Part shown: positions 10,756-22,595 of the stretch, in pieces
Numbering within the stretch: the first letter of the stretch is position 1
How the letters are laid out: each line of letters begins with the position of its first letter
Source: Epiperipatus broadwayi
Taxonomy: Eukaryota; Onychophora; Udeonychophora; Euonychophora; Peripatidae
Direction: 5' to 3'
Length of the DNA stretch: 64,000 nt
Assembly: GCA_028023455.1 (NCBI GenBank)
Contig: JAQFVV010012496.1
Location: 1,056,001-1,120,000 of the forward strand
Made by a program: the position numbers and the translations under genes
Notes under the pieces: model-generated
What the model was told of the DNA's origin: nothing
Seen by the model: only the letters and a program-made list of their open reading frames with translations
The model's database searches: none

Positions 10756-11009
10756 CACCTTTATTAATGGTCCAATATACTTACATAGACACTAAAGATT
10801 GCTACTTGACCACAGAGATTGTAATTATTGATAGAAAAAAGTTTAAATAAACCTTTTTAAACAGGTAAATATAGCATATTCTGATTTCAGACTAATAGTC
10901 AATTATATTACACATTACAAACTGCAATTATAAATTTCAAATTGCATCCAAAGTATTACTTAAATAATAAGTGTAATAAAGCTCAAGGCTAAATGGGTTT
11001 GTATGTAAT

Positions 11010-11095
11010 CATTAAAAGCCAGTCAACAATCCCAATATAATTAATAATCAACAATTTCAAACTTATCATGGCAACCTCCTTTTAACAATATAACG
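11010..11095 (+). repeat. Family T repeat, copy 2
   Basis: It begins ATTAAAAGCCAGTCAACAAT, continues with AATCAACAATTTCAAAC and ends GGCAACCTCCTTTTAACAAT. It is shorter than other copies in its middle. Confidence 0.65.
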
Positions 11096-11232
11096 TGATT
11101 AAAACTTGTTTTTGTTTTTCATATATATATATATAATTGTTGGATTCAATACATATACATGCATGTATGTGTGCATTGTGGGATATTATTTTATTGGAAT
11201 GTTTAATTTTTCATCATATGTCACATGACCCA

Positions 11233-11556
11233 ATTTTTTAAGCTTGTAAATAAAAAATAATGAGCTGTGCTAATTGCTCTAGAACAAGCTTTATTGATAA
11301 ATGCCAGCAAGAGAAAGCTTTTAAAATCTCTATCTAGAAACCAAACCTCAACCTCAAACCAATGGTTTCATGCTTTGGCACTCCTCAGTGAAGTGCTAGG
11401 GTAGATCTAATGTCAGAAACTACTTAGTGCCTCACTGAGGAGTGCCAAAGCATAAAACCATTGGTCTGAGGTTTGGGTGTAGTTTTTAGATTGAGATTTT
11501 TAAATGCTTTCTCTTGCTGGCATTTATCAATAAAACTTGTTAGAGCAATTAGCACA
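11233..11556. repeat. Family C repeat, second inverted pair
   Basis: Same organisation as 7798-8112 but diverged. Arms of about 130 bp face each other around a loop near 11400-11425. Read on the - strand, the left arm keeps an intact core: CUGAGGA and GAAA at about 11391-11365. The right arm is annotated next. Confidence 0.75.
11430..11471 (+). ncRNA. Family C type I hammerhead-like ribozyme, copy 2
   Basis: Stem I CCUCA (11430-11434) pairs with UGAGG (11467-11471). CUGAGGA is 11435-11441. Stem II pairs 11442-11445 with 11450-11453, including one G.U. G12 is A (11454). Stem III is A11457-U11465, C-G, C-G. The cleavage base is C11466 (GUC). The first stem I pair is A-U here and U-A in the 7971 copy, a compensatory swap. 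Confidence 0.6.
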
Positions 11557-14500
11557 GCTTATTATTACTTAATTTTCCAAATTTTAAATTGTTTATCAAA
11601 CAGGTGTTTGTATATATATATTGTGCCCTTATCTATAGGTCATAATAAGGTAGAATGGTCAATTACTAAAAAAATTTAAATTTTAAGATATGTTTGTATG
11701 ATATATAAATAATAGTAGGATAATTAGATTTTATAGTACAATTTAAGGCTGAAAATACCTGGTATATAAAAGTGTAATGGATTATTTTAAAAGGAACAGT
11801 TAAATAAAGCTTAATTATATCCTTGCTTATGGTTGTAAAAGCTGGCCATATAAAATAACACAGCTATAAATAGTTAAAAATATATTAATAATTCGAGTAT
11901 GATATTTTAAAATTAATAAATTAAATAAAAAACGATATGTAATGTTATAATTATAGTTAATATTCAAATTTAATCTAATATATTTTAAAATAAACTTTAG
12001 GATGGTGAGAATTATATTTAGTTCTACATTTTAAATTATTTTCTAAATTTTTATAAAATATATCAGTTTTGGTAATTTAGACCGAGACGTAAATCAAATC
12101 ATCTGATAAAGTTAGTAATCATGTGACTGTATATTATATACCTTCACACACACGCTTGTTAGAATAATAATAAAGTTTGTGAATTATGGAACTAAATGTA
12201 ATTGATGTCTATCGCTGAAATGAATGTTGAAATATTAAATAGTTATTTTGAATGTTTAAATGATGTAATATTTAAGTAGTGTTTAAAAGTTGAATACAGT
12301 TAATAAAAAAATTAAATATTTTATTTAAATAAAAACAAGATAAATTAAATATTAATATTAAAATAGGTATTAAATATTGTTTTAATAATTGTTTTAAAAT
12401 TTAAATGATTTTGATTAAACTATAATTGAGTTTAAAAATACTATTCTAAGTAATATTTCAAATCATTACGTCATAAATGTCTTATTTGAAAAATCTAGTC
12501 TGTTATAAAACTAAAAAATGTGTAAATTTGTTTGCGCTAAAAAAGTCATTAACCAATCAACGGAGGTATTTTAGCAGACAAAATATAAGAATTAGATGAA
12601 GCGGGAGAAAGTAATGTGTAAGTGAAGGAGGGAGTAACATATTTTTTTAGCTGGATAAGACCGCAAGCTAGAAAAGGGATATAATTTTAAAATTTTATAT
12701 TTATTGTAAAAGTTTTTTTTTAACATATAATATTTGGAACTGCCTTTACATGGAGGGCTAATTTTTAAAAGTTTTCTTACCAGTGATTTTATTCAAGTTT
12801 AGCCAAAACCTTGCAGTAAAAATGGAAGTACTAAAGGAAAAAATACCTAAAAATATTGTTAAAGGAAAAATATTTGTAAAGTGCCTCGATACAGCTTTAT
12901 TCATGCTCAACCAGAAACTTATTATTGTAACTCAGAGAAATATAATTTGGACGCTATACGGAAAACTTAAAAAAAAAAGAAGTTATTTGCCATCAGGAAA
13001 AATTATGACGCACAATTTATAAGGCTACTCTGAAGTTATTTTATTCTTCTCTATGGGAAAATTAAGATGCGAATATTATAAAGAAAAAATTATGTAAAAG
13101 TTATAATGAAGAAAGAATGTTTATCTTTTTAAAGGAAATATTACAAAGTATATAGTTATCAGAACTTTAAAAGAAAGGAAAAATTACCGAATAATAATAT
13201 GAAAGAGTCATTATGTTTTTTATGAAAAAAAAAAGAACAGAAAAACTTTCTCTAAGAGAAATTGGAAAATATATAAATCTAATATACTTAATAAAATGGA
13301 TCCATGGAAACAGAAAAGTTTTATTGAATATTTAAATAAAAGTACCTTGAAGATGCATCATAAAAGTCGCACGGGAGAAAATATTAGCAGAAAATATTAG
13401 AAGAGAATATGTAGACGTTTTCTTTACGGGATTAATTGATATCATAATTAATAATTGTATTAAATATTATAAAAAACCAAGGATTGTCATCCAGGAATAT
13501 TTATTAAACAGAGCAATAATTGTTTTGCCTTAAAATAGAACATTAAGTGACTGAAGAAGAAATAATAAACATTTTTTTTTTTTAGCTTTAATATGAACGG
13601 TTTTCAAGAAAGTTTGATAAAGAAGTACAGTAAATATAGTTTAAATATTTTACTAAGTTATTTTAAAAATATAAAATGCTATGCGAGATTAGGGAAAACA
13701 TATAAACATAAATTTAGTAATATTGAGATTTAAATATAATAGCTTGATAAAATTATAGAAATATTGTTTAAAAATAAAGTGTATGTATGTGAGTATTATA
13801 TCTACAAGGATCAATGGGATGGTGAAGCCTACGGAACGAGATCGAGAAGATAAAGATCGTTTGGTAATTTTGATATTTATTTATAATGCATAATGTATTT
13901 TTTTAGATCATCTATTGACTAAGAATGAAGTGTGAAAGTTTAAATTATATGTACACATTTTATACAACATTTTAACATATAATGAGATAGGAGTAATTCG
14001 GAATATGCATGCAATAATTTATTTAAAGTATATTAATAATATAATTTAACAGAACAATTGTGTGATTCTTTTGAACTTTCATGTGATAAAGTATTCAGAT
14101 ATTTTTAAATAGTTTGTATATGATTAAATATACGAGGAAAGTAGTAAAAATATTTTCTTATAGAACAGTGGAATAGTTTTTAAAATAAATGAATTTTATT
14201 ATTGTTAGTAATGCAGATATGTATTTGTCAATGTACAGTATAGAAAAAATCTTGAGAAATAAGATCGGATAGTGGCTTGGAAGTACTAGTGGAAAGGAAA
14301 CCAAGATGATGTTTTTTTTTAAGAAATAGGAAAAATAAAGGATTTGGATCATATTTAGTTTTGTGTGATTTCAGTATAGTTAACTAAGCCCTATGATTGA
14401 ACACATATAGTTTGGACAGTGTTTTGCATATCTTTAAAACTTTTTGATGTTATAATAAAGCGGAAGAAATAGCTTTAGCATCGTTCCTATAATAGAGGTT

Positions 14501-16340
14501 GGTAGACAGGTAAAGGTCACTCCTCTATAGTGTCTTTTAATTCACTGTGCCATGATTGTCAAGGTTTATGACGAGTAATATTCTAGTTATATTTTGATCC
14601 TATGCATCTATCTTCGCTATCCTTATTTCGTGAATCTGCATCAGTCAGAAAGATATTTTCAAAGAAATAATGAATAAAATAGAACTGAAGATATGTTATC
14701 GTTTATGTAAGAATAGTTTATTTGCTGGAATGTATAGAATTGTGTAACTTTAAAATTGAAAGTCCAAAATATCATAAAGAGAGAAAGAATCATATAATAC
14801 ATTGTAAAATTAATTCAGAAATGAATATAAGATTTTTTGAAAGAGAAATCTAAACAAAGTTGTTTTTTTTTAAAAGTGATAATAAATTTTGAATTTTTTT
14901 TTTTTTATAATATTTAGAAAATAAGTATTGCATATTTATTAAGAAAATAGTTCAATAAGGTATAATAAACATATACTTGTGCATGGTATGTGAATAGTTG
15001 TAATTATGTCATCCGAAGTAAGGCTTGAATGAGAATATTAGGATTAATAAACATCGGATAATGAACAATAAAAACCTAATACCGAATGTAGAACAATGTT
15101 TTGACTTTGTAAGATTCCATACAACCAATATAAAACTAAAATTTGTTATTTAGTAGAATTTTACTACGAATGTAAATTTTGTAAAAAATATAATTTTAAT
15201 AATATTAGGGATGCAAAGTGTTAGTGATAATCATATAAGAAATGCATTTTGTAACAAGCTAACCATAATAATAAATCAAATAATAATACTGTATTTTCTT
15301 AAGCATTTTAAAGATAAGATTTAACTAGAAAAAATAAATAGTATTTTGATTTCATTTTTTATAAACTAGTAAACTAAGTTGAGATAGGAGAGTAAGGGAT
15401 ATCCAATGTACATAATGTAAAAATATTGTTAATTTATTTATGTTGTTAATAAACTTTGTTTTAAATTTGTTTTAAAGTTTTGTGTCCACATTGTTATTTC
15501 TCCACATGGATGCATGAAATCACGATACATTTATAATTGAAACAGACATATAGGTTTTGCACAAAAGGTAAACATAAAAGTGTTATAATAATTTTGAGAA
15601 TTTATTGGTATGTTAAAATAAAATATCATAATTTTATATTATTCATTGGTCATAAGTTGGTTGCCACAATATTACATTAAATTATATGCTAATGTTGCCA
15701 CACGTATTCTGTTGTCAGATTATTAAAATACTGCCACGTACGTATTTATTTATTTCATTTCAGGAAGAAATAAGATTATATTATATTATTATTGTTATTA
15801 TTATTTTTATTATTGTTAGTTGCTGTGTAGTAGATTATGACATAAAATTCCCTTTTCATATTTTGCTACCGTAATTTTAAATCAGTTAGAATACAATTTA
15901 TGAACCTGAGATTTTATTTTGTTTTATTTTACTTCATTTTATTTAATTAAGCTAGATTCTTGTTATAAAGAAGATTAAGATATGATTATTATTTTAATCA
16001 TAGTGAATAGAGCTCGGAAAGTCGTAAGAATACTATGAGTTAGTTATTTGGTATAGTAAAAAGGGGGAATAGTGTTCTTATGCCATTGAGTTAGTATCGT
16101 GTGGATAATAGCTCAATGTAGTCTATCTTGTTCCCCATATTGTCACTCTATGTCTCATGAAAATAGTAAATATTTGTTAATTCATTTTAAAAAATTGAAC
16201 CGTATTTGTATATTAAAAATTAGAGCTAGTAATCATTTTAATTAATGCTGAATATTTCATTTATTTATTTGTTAACTGAGCTAGAACCCGGAATATTCAT
16301 AATAAACAATAAATTTTGGGGTGAGGATGCGCGGGGGGAG
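11557..16340. other. Featureless AT-rich stretch
   Basis: About 4.8 kb with no exon, RNA gene, LTR pair or LINE that I can support. The longest frame (12783-13022, 79 codons) is lysine and isoleucine rich, as expected from AT-rich noise. AATAAA-containing sequences near 12165 and 15450 resemble each other weakly and could be remnants of a decayed LTR pair, but I could not align them convincingly. Confidence 0.4.
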
Positions 16341-16346
16341 GTTAGA

Positions 16347-16349
<3 letters not shown>

Positions 16350-16426
<77 letters not shown>
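16350..16426. repeat. (AT)n microsatellite
   Basis: About 75 bp of TATATA with a single CTT break. It bounds the left side of the Penelope hairpin. Confidence 0.9.
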
Positions 16427-16429
<3 letters not shown>

Positions 16430-16597
16430 ATTACAAGCATAAAGCTAAACTAGTCATATATAATTAAAATTACCCCAAATCCAAAATTCAACTAGACCAG
16501 CATAAAAATAATATTAAAACACAGCCAAAGGTTTCACTGCTACAAGCAGACTTCTCAAGTGTAAAGAACTAAAAAAAACTATACCACATATATAATA

Positions 16598-16935
16598 TTA
16601 ACCATTATCCACAAATCCATTCACTTCCCATCCACCCTTAATATTAAAAGAACTCTTAAATAAATTAATTGCTTCAGAATAATAAATTTTCAATAATAAA
16701 AATTCTTTAATTCTTCTTTTGATTTCATTTCTCTCAAAGAAGACAACCTTAGCTTCATCAAAATTAATAGTGTGGCCTGTATTTTTTTCATGGACATACA
16801 AAGCAGAACTAAGATATCTATTTTTAACTCTACTTTTGTGAACCTTTATACTTTCATTTAAACTCAAACTACTCTGTCCTATGTATACCTTCTTACAAAA
16901 TAAACAAGGAATAAAATATACTACACCAGGAATAG
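16598..16935 (-). pseudogene. GIY-YIG endonuclease end of a Penelope-like element (left arm)
   Basis: The open frame encodes about 110 residues of a GIY-YIG nuclease domain, the endonuclease that Penelope-like elements carry C-terminal to reverse transcriptase. GVVYFIPCLFCKKVYIGQ supplies the paired GVY...YIG motifs with the Cys pair typical of this group. It is followed by the conserved basic helix (HKSRVKNR) and a TGHTINFD segment. The frame runs on past the hairpin centre into the opposite arm, so any N-terminal residues beyond about 16940 are antisense readthrough and not real protein. No reverse transcriptase precedes it. It is therefore a truncated remnant, although the frame remains open. 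Confidence 0.75.
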
Positions 16936-16956
16936 TCTTTCTATCAAAAATTTCTC

Positions 16957-17294
16957 TTATTCCTGGTGTAGTATATTTTATACCTTGTTTATTTTGTAAG
17001 AAGGTATACATAGGTCAGAGTAGTTTGAGTTTAAATGAAAGGATAAAGGTTCATAAAAGTAGAATTAAAAATAGATATCTTAGTTCTGCTTTGTATGTCC
17101 ATGAAAAAAATACAGGCCACACTATTAATTTTGATGAAGCTAAGATTGACTTCTTTGAGAGAAATGAAATAAAAAGAAGAATTAAAGAATCTTTATTATT
17201 GAAAATTTATTATTCTGAAGTAATTAATTTATTTAAGAGTTCTTTTAATATTAAGGGTGGATGGGAAGTGAATGGATTTGTGGGTAATGGTTAA
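16957..17294 (+). pseudogene. GIY-YIG endonuclease end of a Penelope-like element (right arm)
   Basis: Mirror copy of the left arm, on the + strand, with the same GVVYFIPCLFCKKVYIGQ motif. It differs by a handful of substitutions (for example HKSRIKNR for HKSRVKNR). It ends at the TAA at 17292-17294, after a short GGWEVNGF tail. Both arms staying open suggests a recent event or slow decay. It lacks a start and the polymerase domain. Transcription through both arms would make a hairpin RNA of about 470 bp. Confidence 0.75.
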
Positions 17295-17431
17295 TATTAT
17301 ATATATGGTATAGTTTTTTTTAGTTCTTTACACTTGAGAAGTCTGCTTGTAGCAGTGAAACCTTTGGTTGTGTTTTAATATTATTTTTATGCTAGTCTAG
17401 TTGAATTTTGGATTTGGGGTAATTTTAATTA

Positions 17432-18306
<875 letters not shown>

Positions 18307-18882
18307 TGTTTTCATTTATATTCTATTTATATATTATTTTTCTTTATGTATTAATATTTAATTAAAAAAGAACTCCAAACAAATTAAATCCATGAACAAA
18401 GTAAAATACTTTTAATTATAAGATCTAAATATTAACTCGCTGTGAATCGAAGATTTCGCAAATGTTGATTTCTAAATGAGGTAGTGGACTTAATTCATGA
18501 AGAACTTACTAACTTCATACTTTCAAATCAAAATGCTTTAGATTTGCCTATATAATTAGAAAGTAGGTTGAAGATAAGACAGCTGCTCTTATCTTTATAA
18601 AATCATAATCTTGTGTTAAGATTTGTAGAGGTCCCTCTCGTGGTAAAATTAAGCACTTAAGGTAAATAATATTAAGGTTAAAGCCTTATATATAATAAAA
18701 TATTCTTGTAATCGAACTTTTAATAAGTTTATTCGAATGATATTTTGATGTGAAGAAAAATTTGTGGTAAAAACACAAAGAAATTAAAACAACGAAGTTG
18801 TTTTTTTAATCGTTCTTGTAAAAAATATTTTAAATATGTATAACTTTTTGATTTTAATATAATCTTTTTTTTTATTAAACAG
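18307..18882. other. Rapsyn intron sequence, nothing recognised
   Basis: AT-rich sequence between the GATA array and the first visible exon. It ends in a T-rich tract and a CAG acceptor at 18880-18882. Confidence 0.5.
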
Positions 18883-19020
18883 AGAGCCTATCCTAGATAC
18901 GAAGCTGCACTAAGTATTATGTTAGAAACCGGCGATCGGTATGGACAAGCTCAGGTGCTTACAGGAATGGCCAAAACCTTTGCCTTAATGAGACAGCTCA
19001 CCAAGGTCTGCGAATGCAAG
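18883..19020 (+). CDS. RAPSN: Rapsyn, internal exon (TPR region)
   Basis: Frame 0 encodes AYPRYEAALSIMLETGDRYG, QAQVLTGMAKTFALMRQLTK and a final VCECK. This matches the late tetratricopeptide repeats of rapsyn, the peripheral membrane scaffold that clusters nicotinic acetylcholine receptors at synapses. The exon is bounded by TTTATTAAACAG before 18883 and an AAG/GTGACA donor at 19021. A second possible donor lies 15 nt upstream (AAG/GTCTGC, exon end 19005). Using it removes VCECK and restores the vertebrate spacing of this repeat exactly, so the true 3' end is uncertain. Upstream exons encoding the N-terminal repeats and myristoylation site were not found in this window. Identity is firm; orthology to the vertebrate gene is inferred. 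Confidence 0.88.
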
Positions 19021-19498
19021 GTGACAAATTGATTTTAATAACCTACCTGTTATGAGTTAAATAAAATACACTAATTCTAGAACTGTCATTTAAGTCATAT
19101 AATTATTATAAAATTTATCATTTTTACCTTCTTTTTTAAAACTGTTTGTAAGGGCAAAATTTAATAAAATAATAACTGAACATAGTTCGTTATTCTAAGG
19201 TAAAATTTCATTCTTTTTTTTTTTGAGGTGAGGTGACAATTTATTGTGCGCATGATTGTAATAGATTATTATGAAGTGCATTGTTTGTTTTTCATGTGTT
19301 CAACCTTTTCTACTTTTTCTTAAGGTATTGTAAAGATAAGGTTCAAGCATTTGGACAAAATAATTAAAAATAGCTTCCATCATTTCGATATTGTATGAAG
19401 AGTATTACTGATAAAATATTTTCACATTCTAAGAAGATTTTAAAAGTATCATAGTTATGCATGCATTATTTGCTAGAAAATAAATGCCACTAAACATC

Positions 19499-19562
19499 AT
19501 GATTCCTGCATCCATTGATTACTCTGTCTTGCACTGAGTGGCGCTACTGTATGGAGAGTTTT
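19499..19562 (+). repeat. Family A fragment
   Basis: Only the outer end survives, from GCATCCATTGATTACTCTG to TATGGAGAGTTTTGC. It contains no hammerhead. Confidence 0.75.
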
Positions 19563-19564
19563 GC

Positions 19565-20030
19565 AAGAAAAGTAGTTTATTGTTTAAGGCTCGAACAAGA
19601 TCATTTGCAACAAGGAAATATATAAATAAATGGAAAAATATGGTTGATTTAGTCTGCAAGTTATATAAGGAAGGCATAGCAAATATTATACATCTATTAA
19701 TTGAATGTTAATGCTTACAAGCAGAAAAAGTATAAATAATGAAGTTGTGGGAGAATAAATATAAACAAAGTGATTATACAGAAAGTGGGTTCTTGGTTTT
19801 TATGCTGGTTTTAGAAAAAGATAAGGGAGATTTAGATATAAAGGCAACAGAGTGGACAAAGGTAATATTGTGAAAAAGGATGGAGCAGGATAGAGAAGAA
19901 TATGGGAAAAATTTAGAGTGGGGAATGGAAAAGGAAAGGGAGGTGGCTAACAGGTTTCTCTGGACATAATGGCTGAGAGATTTCTGACTCTGAGAAAGGA
20001 GAAGCCATAGTACATCACATCAACTCTGTG
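19565..20030 (+). pseudogene. Non-LTR retrotransposon C-terminal fragment
   Basis: It is a broken relative of 53775-54240. In frame pieces it encodes a zinc-knuckle region (CKLYKEGIANIIHLLIEC here, CKLCKEGMENIKHLLIEC in the other copy), of the C-x2-C...H-x4-C kind found after the reverse transcriptase of many LINEs. Stops and shifts interrupt the rest. The clade cannot be assigned from this end alone. Confidence 0.6.
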
Positions 20031-20179
20031 TAAGATAAATGCCCTAAGATATTTTGTGTTAGCTAGATGTTTGTTAAGCTCTACCCAAGAAAAAAATATA
20101 TTATTGTAACATCAAATTATAATTGAAACTGTCAGCTATATTTTTCCAGTTCTATTAAAACAATATATAGATTTACAAT

Positions 20180-20330
20180 TAAATTGAATACTTGTTCAGC
20201 ACGAAATATATTTCAGAGCAATTATTTTTTTCACATGTGTGTGATCATGTATATCAGTTGTATGAAATAGAATGGATTACTGAAAAGAGCTTGAAAGTCT
20301 TGTGTTCAAATCCCCAATATTATAATTAAA
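20180..20330 (+). repeat. Family B fragment
   Basis: It starts in the hammerhead block (TTGTTCAGCACGAAATATAT, with CGAAA intact) and continues through CACATGTGTGTGATCATG to GAAAGTCTTGTGTTCAAATC. The 5' half, including CUGAUGA, is missing. Confidence 0.65.
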
Positions 20331-20379
20331 ATTTAGAAAAAAAAAGAATATTGAAAAATAAAAAAAACATCACATAGAA

Positions 20380-20595
20380 TCTATAAGTGCTTTGCGCACA
20401 GCCAATGAAGCTCTAAAATTGATTTTAAGTTAAGCTAAGCACTTTTGGGAGATATGCACTCCCATGTTCACAGCTTGACAACATATTCACAGCTTGACAC
20501 TGTAAACATGGGAGTGCATATCTCCCGAAAGTGCTAAGCTTAACTTAAAATCAAATTTAGAGCTTCATTGTCTGTGCGCAAAGCACTTATAGATT
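20380..20595. repeat. Inverted repeat D with hammerhead-like stem
   Basis: Arms of about 90 bp (20380-20470 and 20508-20595) are near-perfect complements around a loop containing two TTCACAGCTTGACA copies. The right arm contains GGGAG-loop-CTCCC followed by GAAAGTGCT, resembling the stem II/GAAA/stem III part of the Penelope-linked motif at 62.6 kb. No TIR-flanking duplication is evident. Confidence 0.7.
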
Positions 20596-20938
20596 TATAT
20601 ACAACACTGAAGTGAAACCTTATTTATCATATAGAAGTGCAATATATATATATATATAAATTAGATGTATGAAACAAAAAAGGGGAAGGAGTTAAGATAT
20701 TAGAAAGATGACTTGGAATATGGACGTAAGATATATAATAATGGTATAAATATTTTTTATAAGCATACTTTAGGGTTTGTTTTTAAGAATTGCTAAAATG
20801 TATTATATCAGTTTTAGATTACAAAATTTATTTTGAAATAAAGTTAATAAATAAACAAATTTAAGTATAAAATTATGATTATAATGCATTCAATGTAAAT
20901 GTTTTTATTAATTGAAATATTGTTTAATGTTTTATTAG

Positions 20939-20992
20939 GCCTTGGAAATAAATTTTAAAGCCTTAGAAATAGCCGTGTCAATAGGAAATAAG
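20939..20992 (+). CDS. RAPSN: Rapsyn, 54-bp internal exon
   Basis: It encodes ALEINFKALEIAVSIGNK in phase 0. This matches the rapsyn helix that ends in GNK before the coiled-coil region. The acceptor is TTTATTAG at 20931-20938 and the donor is AAG/GTAAAA at 20993. Joining it to the previous exon and to 52797 keeps one frame across this TPR and into the C-terminal part. The downstream intron (20993-52796) is about 31.8 kb and filled with mobile elements. Micro-exon size is unusual but both splice sites and the protein match support it. Confidence 0.85.
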
Positions 20993-21240
20993 GTAAAAAA
21001 ATATTTACATTTGTATGTATATGTATGTATGCATGTATGAGTGTAATAATACGAACTTGAGTAACTATAAGGTTGTCATATATTATAAGCCTCCTAAATC
21101 AGTCAATTTAAATCGAGAGATAACCCAAACATTTTGGAATAAAATATATATAAAAAAAATATATTCTCTTGATTGATGACGTAATAAAACAATCATATAT
21201 GGAAAGTAACATTTCACACATCTTAAAAATAAAATGCATG

Positions 21241-21241
21241 T

Positions 21242-21310
<69 letters not shown>
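21241..21310. repeat. (AAT)n microsatellite
   Basis: About 70 bp of pure ATA/AAT repeats. Confidence 0.97.
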
Positions 21311-21414
21311 TCACTAAATATCAGCCTTTTACAGCTACTGTACATGCGCTTTAATGAGTGTTAAATAATAAATGAATACTTTTCAGTGCCCATACGAGAT
21401 ATAGCATTTAAGAA

Positions 21415-21472
21415 AGAATAATAATAATAATAATAATGATGATAATGATGATGATGATGATGATGATGATGT
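21415..21472. repeat. (AAT)n-(GAT)n compound microsatellite
   Basis: AAT units grade into GAT units. The GAT part resembles the tail of the RTE element nearby, so it may mark a decayed RTE 3' end. Confidence 0.9.
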
Positions 21473-21592
21473 AACCTTGCTTAATAATTTAAGCAAAATT
21501 AAAATCTGTCAAAAAAGAAAAAAAAGGTAAAAACTAATTGAAGATAATTATAAGTTTAATTAAAGTTAAATTTGTTCAATATATATATATAT

Positions 21593-21690
21593 AATCATTA
21601 AAAACCAATCAGCACTTAGACAATCCCAATATCAATAACAATCAACAATCTCAAACTGTTGCCAAGGCAACCTCCTTTTAACAATATATA
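21593..21690 (+). repeat. Family T repeat inside an (AT)n tract
   Basis: A unit of about 95 bp (ATTAAAAACCAATCAGCACT to GGCAACCTCCTTTTAACA) is flanked by TATATATATA on both sides. This suggests insertion into, or mobilisation with, an AT microsatellite. Confidence 0.75.
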
Positions 21691-21699
21691 TATATAATT

Positions 21700-22590
21700 G
21701 AGAAAACAACAAATTAGAAATAACTCACTAGAAAAGGGGAAAAAAAAAAAAAAAAGCTAAGACTTATGGAAAGGTTGTTCTTCAGGCAAAGACTATATAA
21801 GAAAAAAGGAAAAAATAAGAAAAACAACAGTGCATCTAATATAGCTTAGAAAGATTTTAGTTCTAGCTGTGTAAGCTTTATTTATTATCTCAGAAGATCA
21901 CTGTTGTAATTATTTTTAGTAGTGACTCAGACACAGTTAATTGGCAAAATTCTGTGTAGTAAAAATAATAAAAATGATGTCCTATGCCAATTGACATGAA
22001 CCAGTGGTAGTCTGAACACTGTAGCTATACCAACTTTTAAAAAAATGCTTATAAGGAATCCAGAGATGTCAAAGATATAAAATATAATAATAATATCATC
22101 TATGTTTTTTATTATGCTTTACAATACTTTGTTATAACCCACTAGACAGTTTCAATTATCTCAGTAATCTTCTTCAGAACTATAACAAATACAATACAAA
22201 TACATAAATACAAATATACATGAACATATAATTTTACATTTTTTATATATATCCTATCTTAAAATCATTATTTATATACCAACATATATATGCATTAACT
22301 GAAAGGAGACCCTTTGATTCCTCTTGGAGGCCTTAAAGGAACCGAGCAGAGCATATTCCTAATGTCCACTCCATATGTTCTTGTTGTTGCAGCTGTTATT
22401 ACTATGTGATTATTCATATAGTATACGAACATGGATGGGCTGCTCACCAATATGCATTAGCCAGCATGGTGAGTTTATTGGCTTTTTACCTCGTTTAAGA
22501 TCAAGAAACACCATGGTCTTTCTTCTCAGTGCCTGATAAGGCAGAATGAATGTTTGTGTAAATGATAAATATTTTTCCAATACATATATA
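21700..22590. other. Rapsyn intron, mostly unassigned
   Basis: No gene was found. Near 22300-22420 the base composition rises (CCTCTTGGAGGCCTTAAAGG), which may be untranslated sequence of the following RTE element. The element's 5' end could not be fixed. Confidence 0.4.
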
Positions 22591-22595
22591 CAATT

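Larger units (their letters stand above)
16455..17431. mobile_element. Penelope-like element ends as a giant hairpin
   Basis: Two copies of the same 3' segment are fused head to head. The left arm (about 16455-16935, - strand) and right arm (about 16957-17431, + strand) differ at only a few sites and are separated by about 20 bp. Each arm carries a GIY-YIG endonuclease end, a short untranslated part and a conserved stem-loop (AGTCTGCTTGTAGCAGTGAAA near 17340, complement near 16540). The reverse transcriptase part is absent from both. It is bounded by (AT)n on the left and the GATA array on the right. Penelope-like elements are known to insert as truncated, partly inverted copies. Confidence 0.75.

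Noticed and set aside
12783-13022. 79-residue ORF as a host exon
   Set aside because: Composition is what AT-rich noise gives, and there is no match to rapsyn or to any domain.
16881-17011. N-terminal parts of the two GIY-YIG frames beyond the hairpin centre
   Set aside because: They are antisense readthrough of the opposite arm, so they are not native protein sequence.
21108-21314. Poly-tyrosine reading frame
   Set aside because: Translation of the (AAT)n repeat.
22135-22195. Another hammerhead-like motif on the - strand (CTGAAGAAG, stem, TGAAACTGTC)
   Set aside because: The core lacks CUGANGA and no stem I partner could be found. Kept only as a possible Penelope-end relic.
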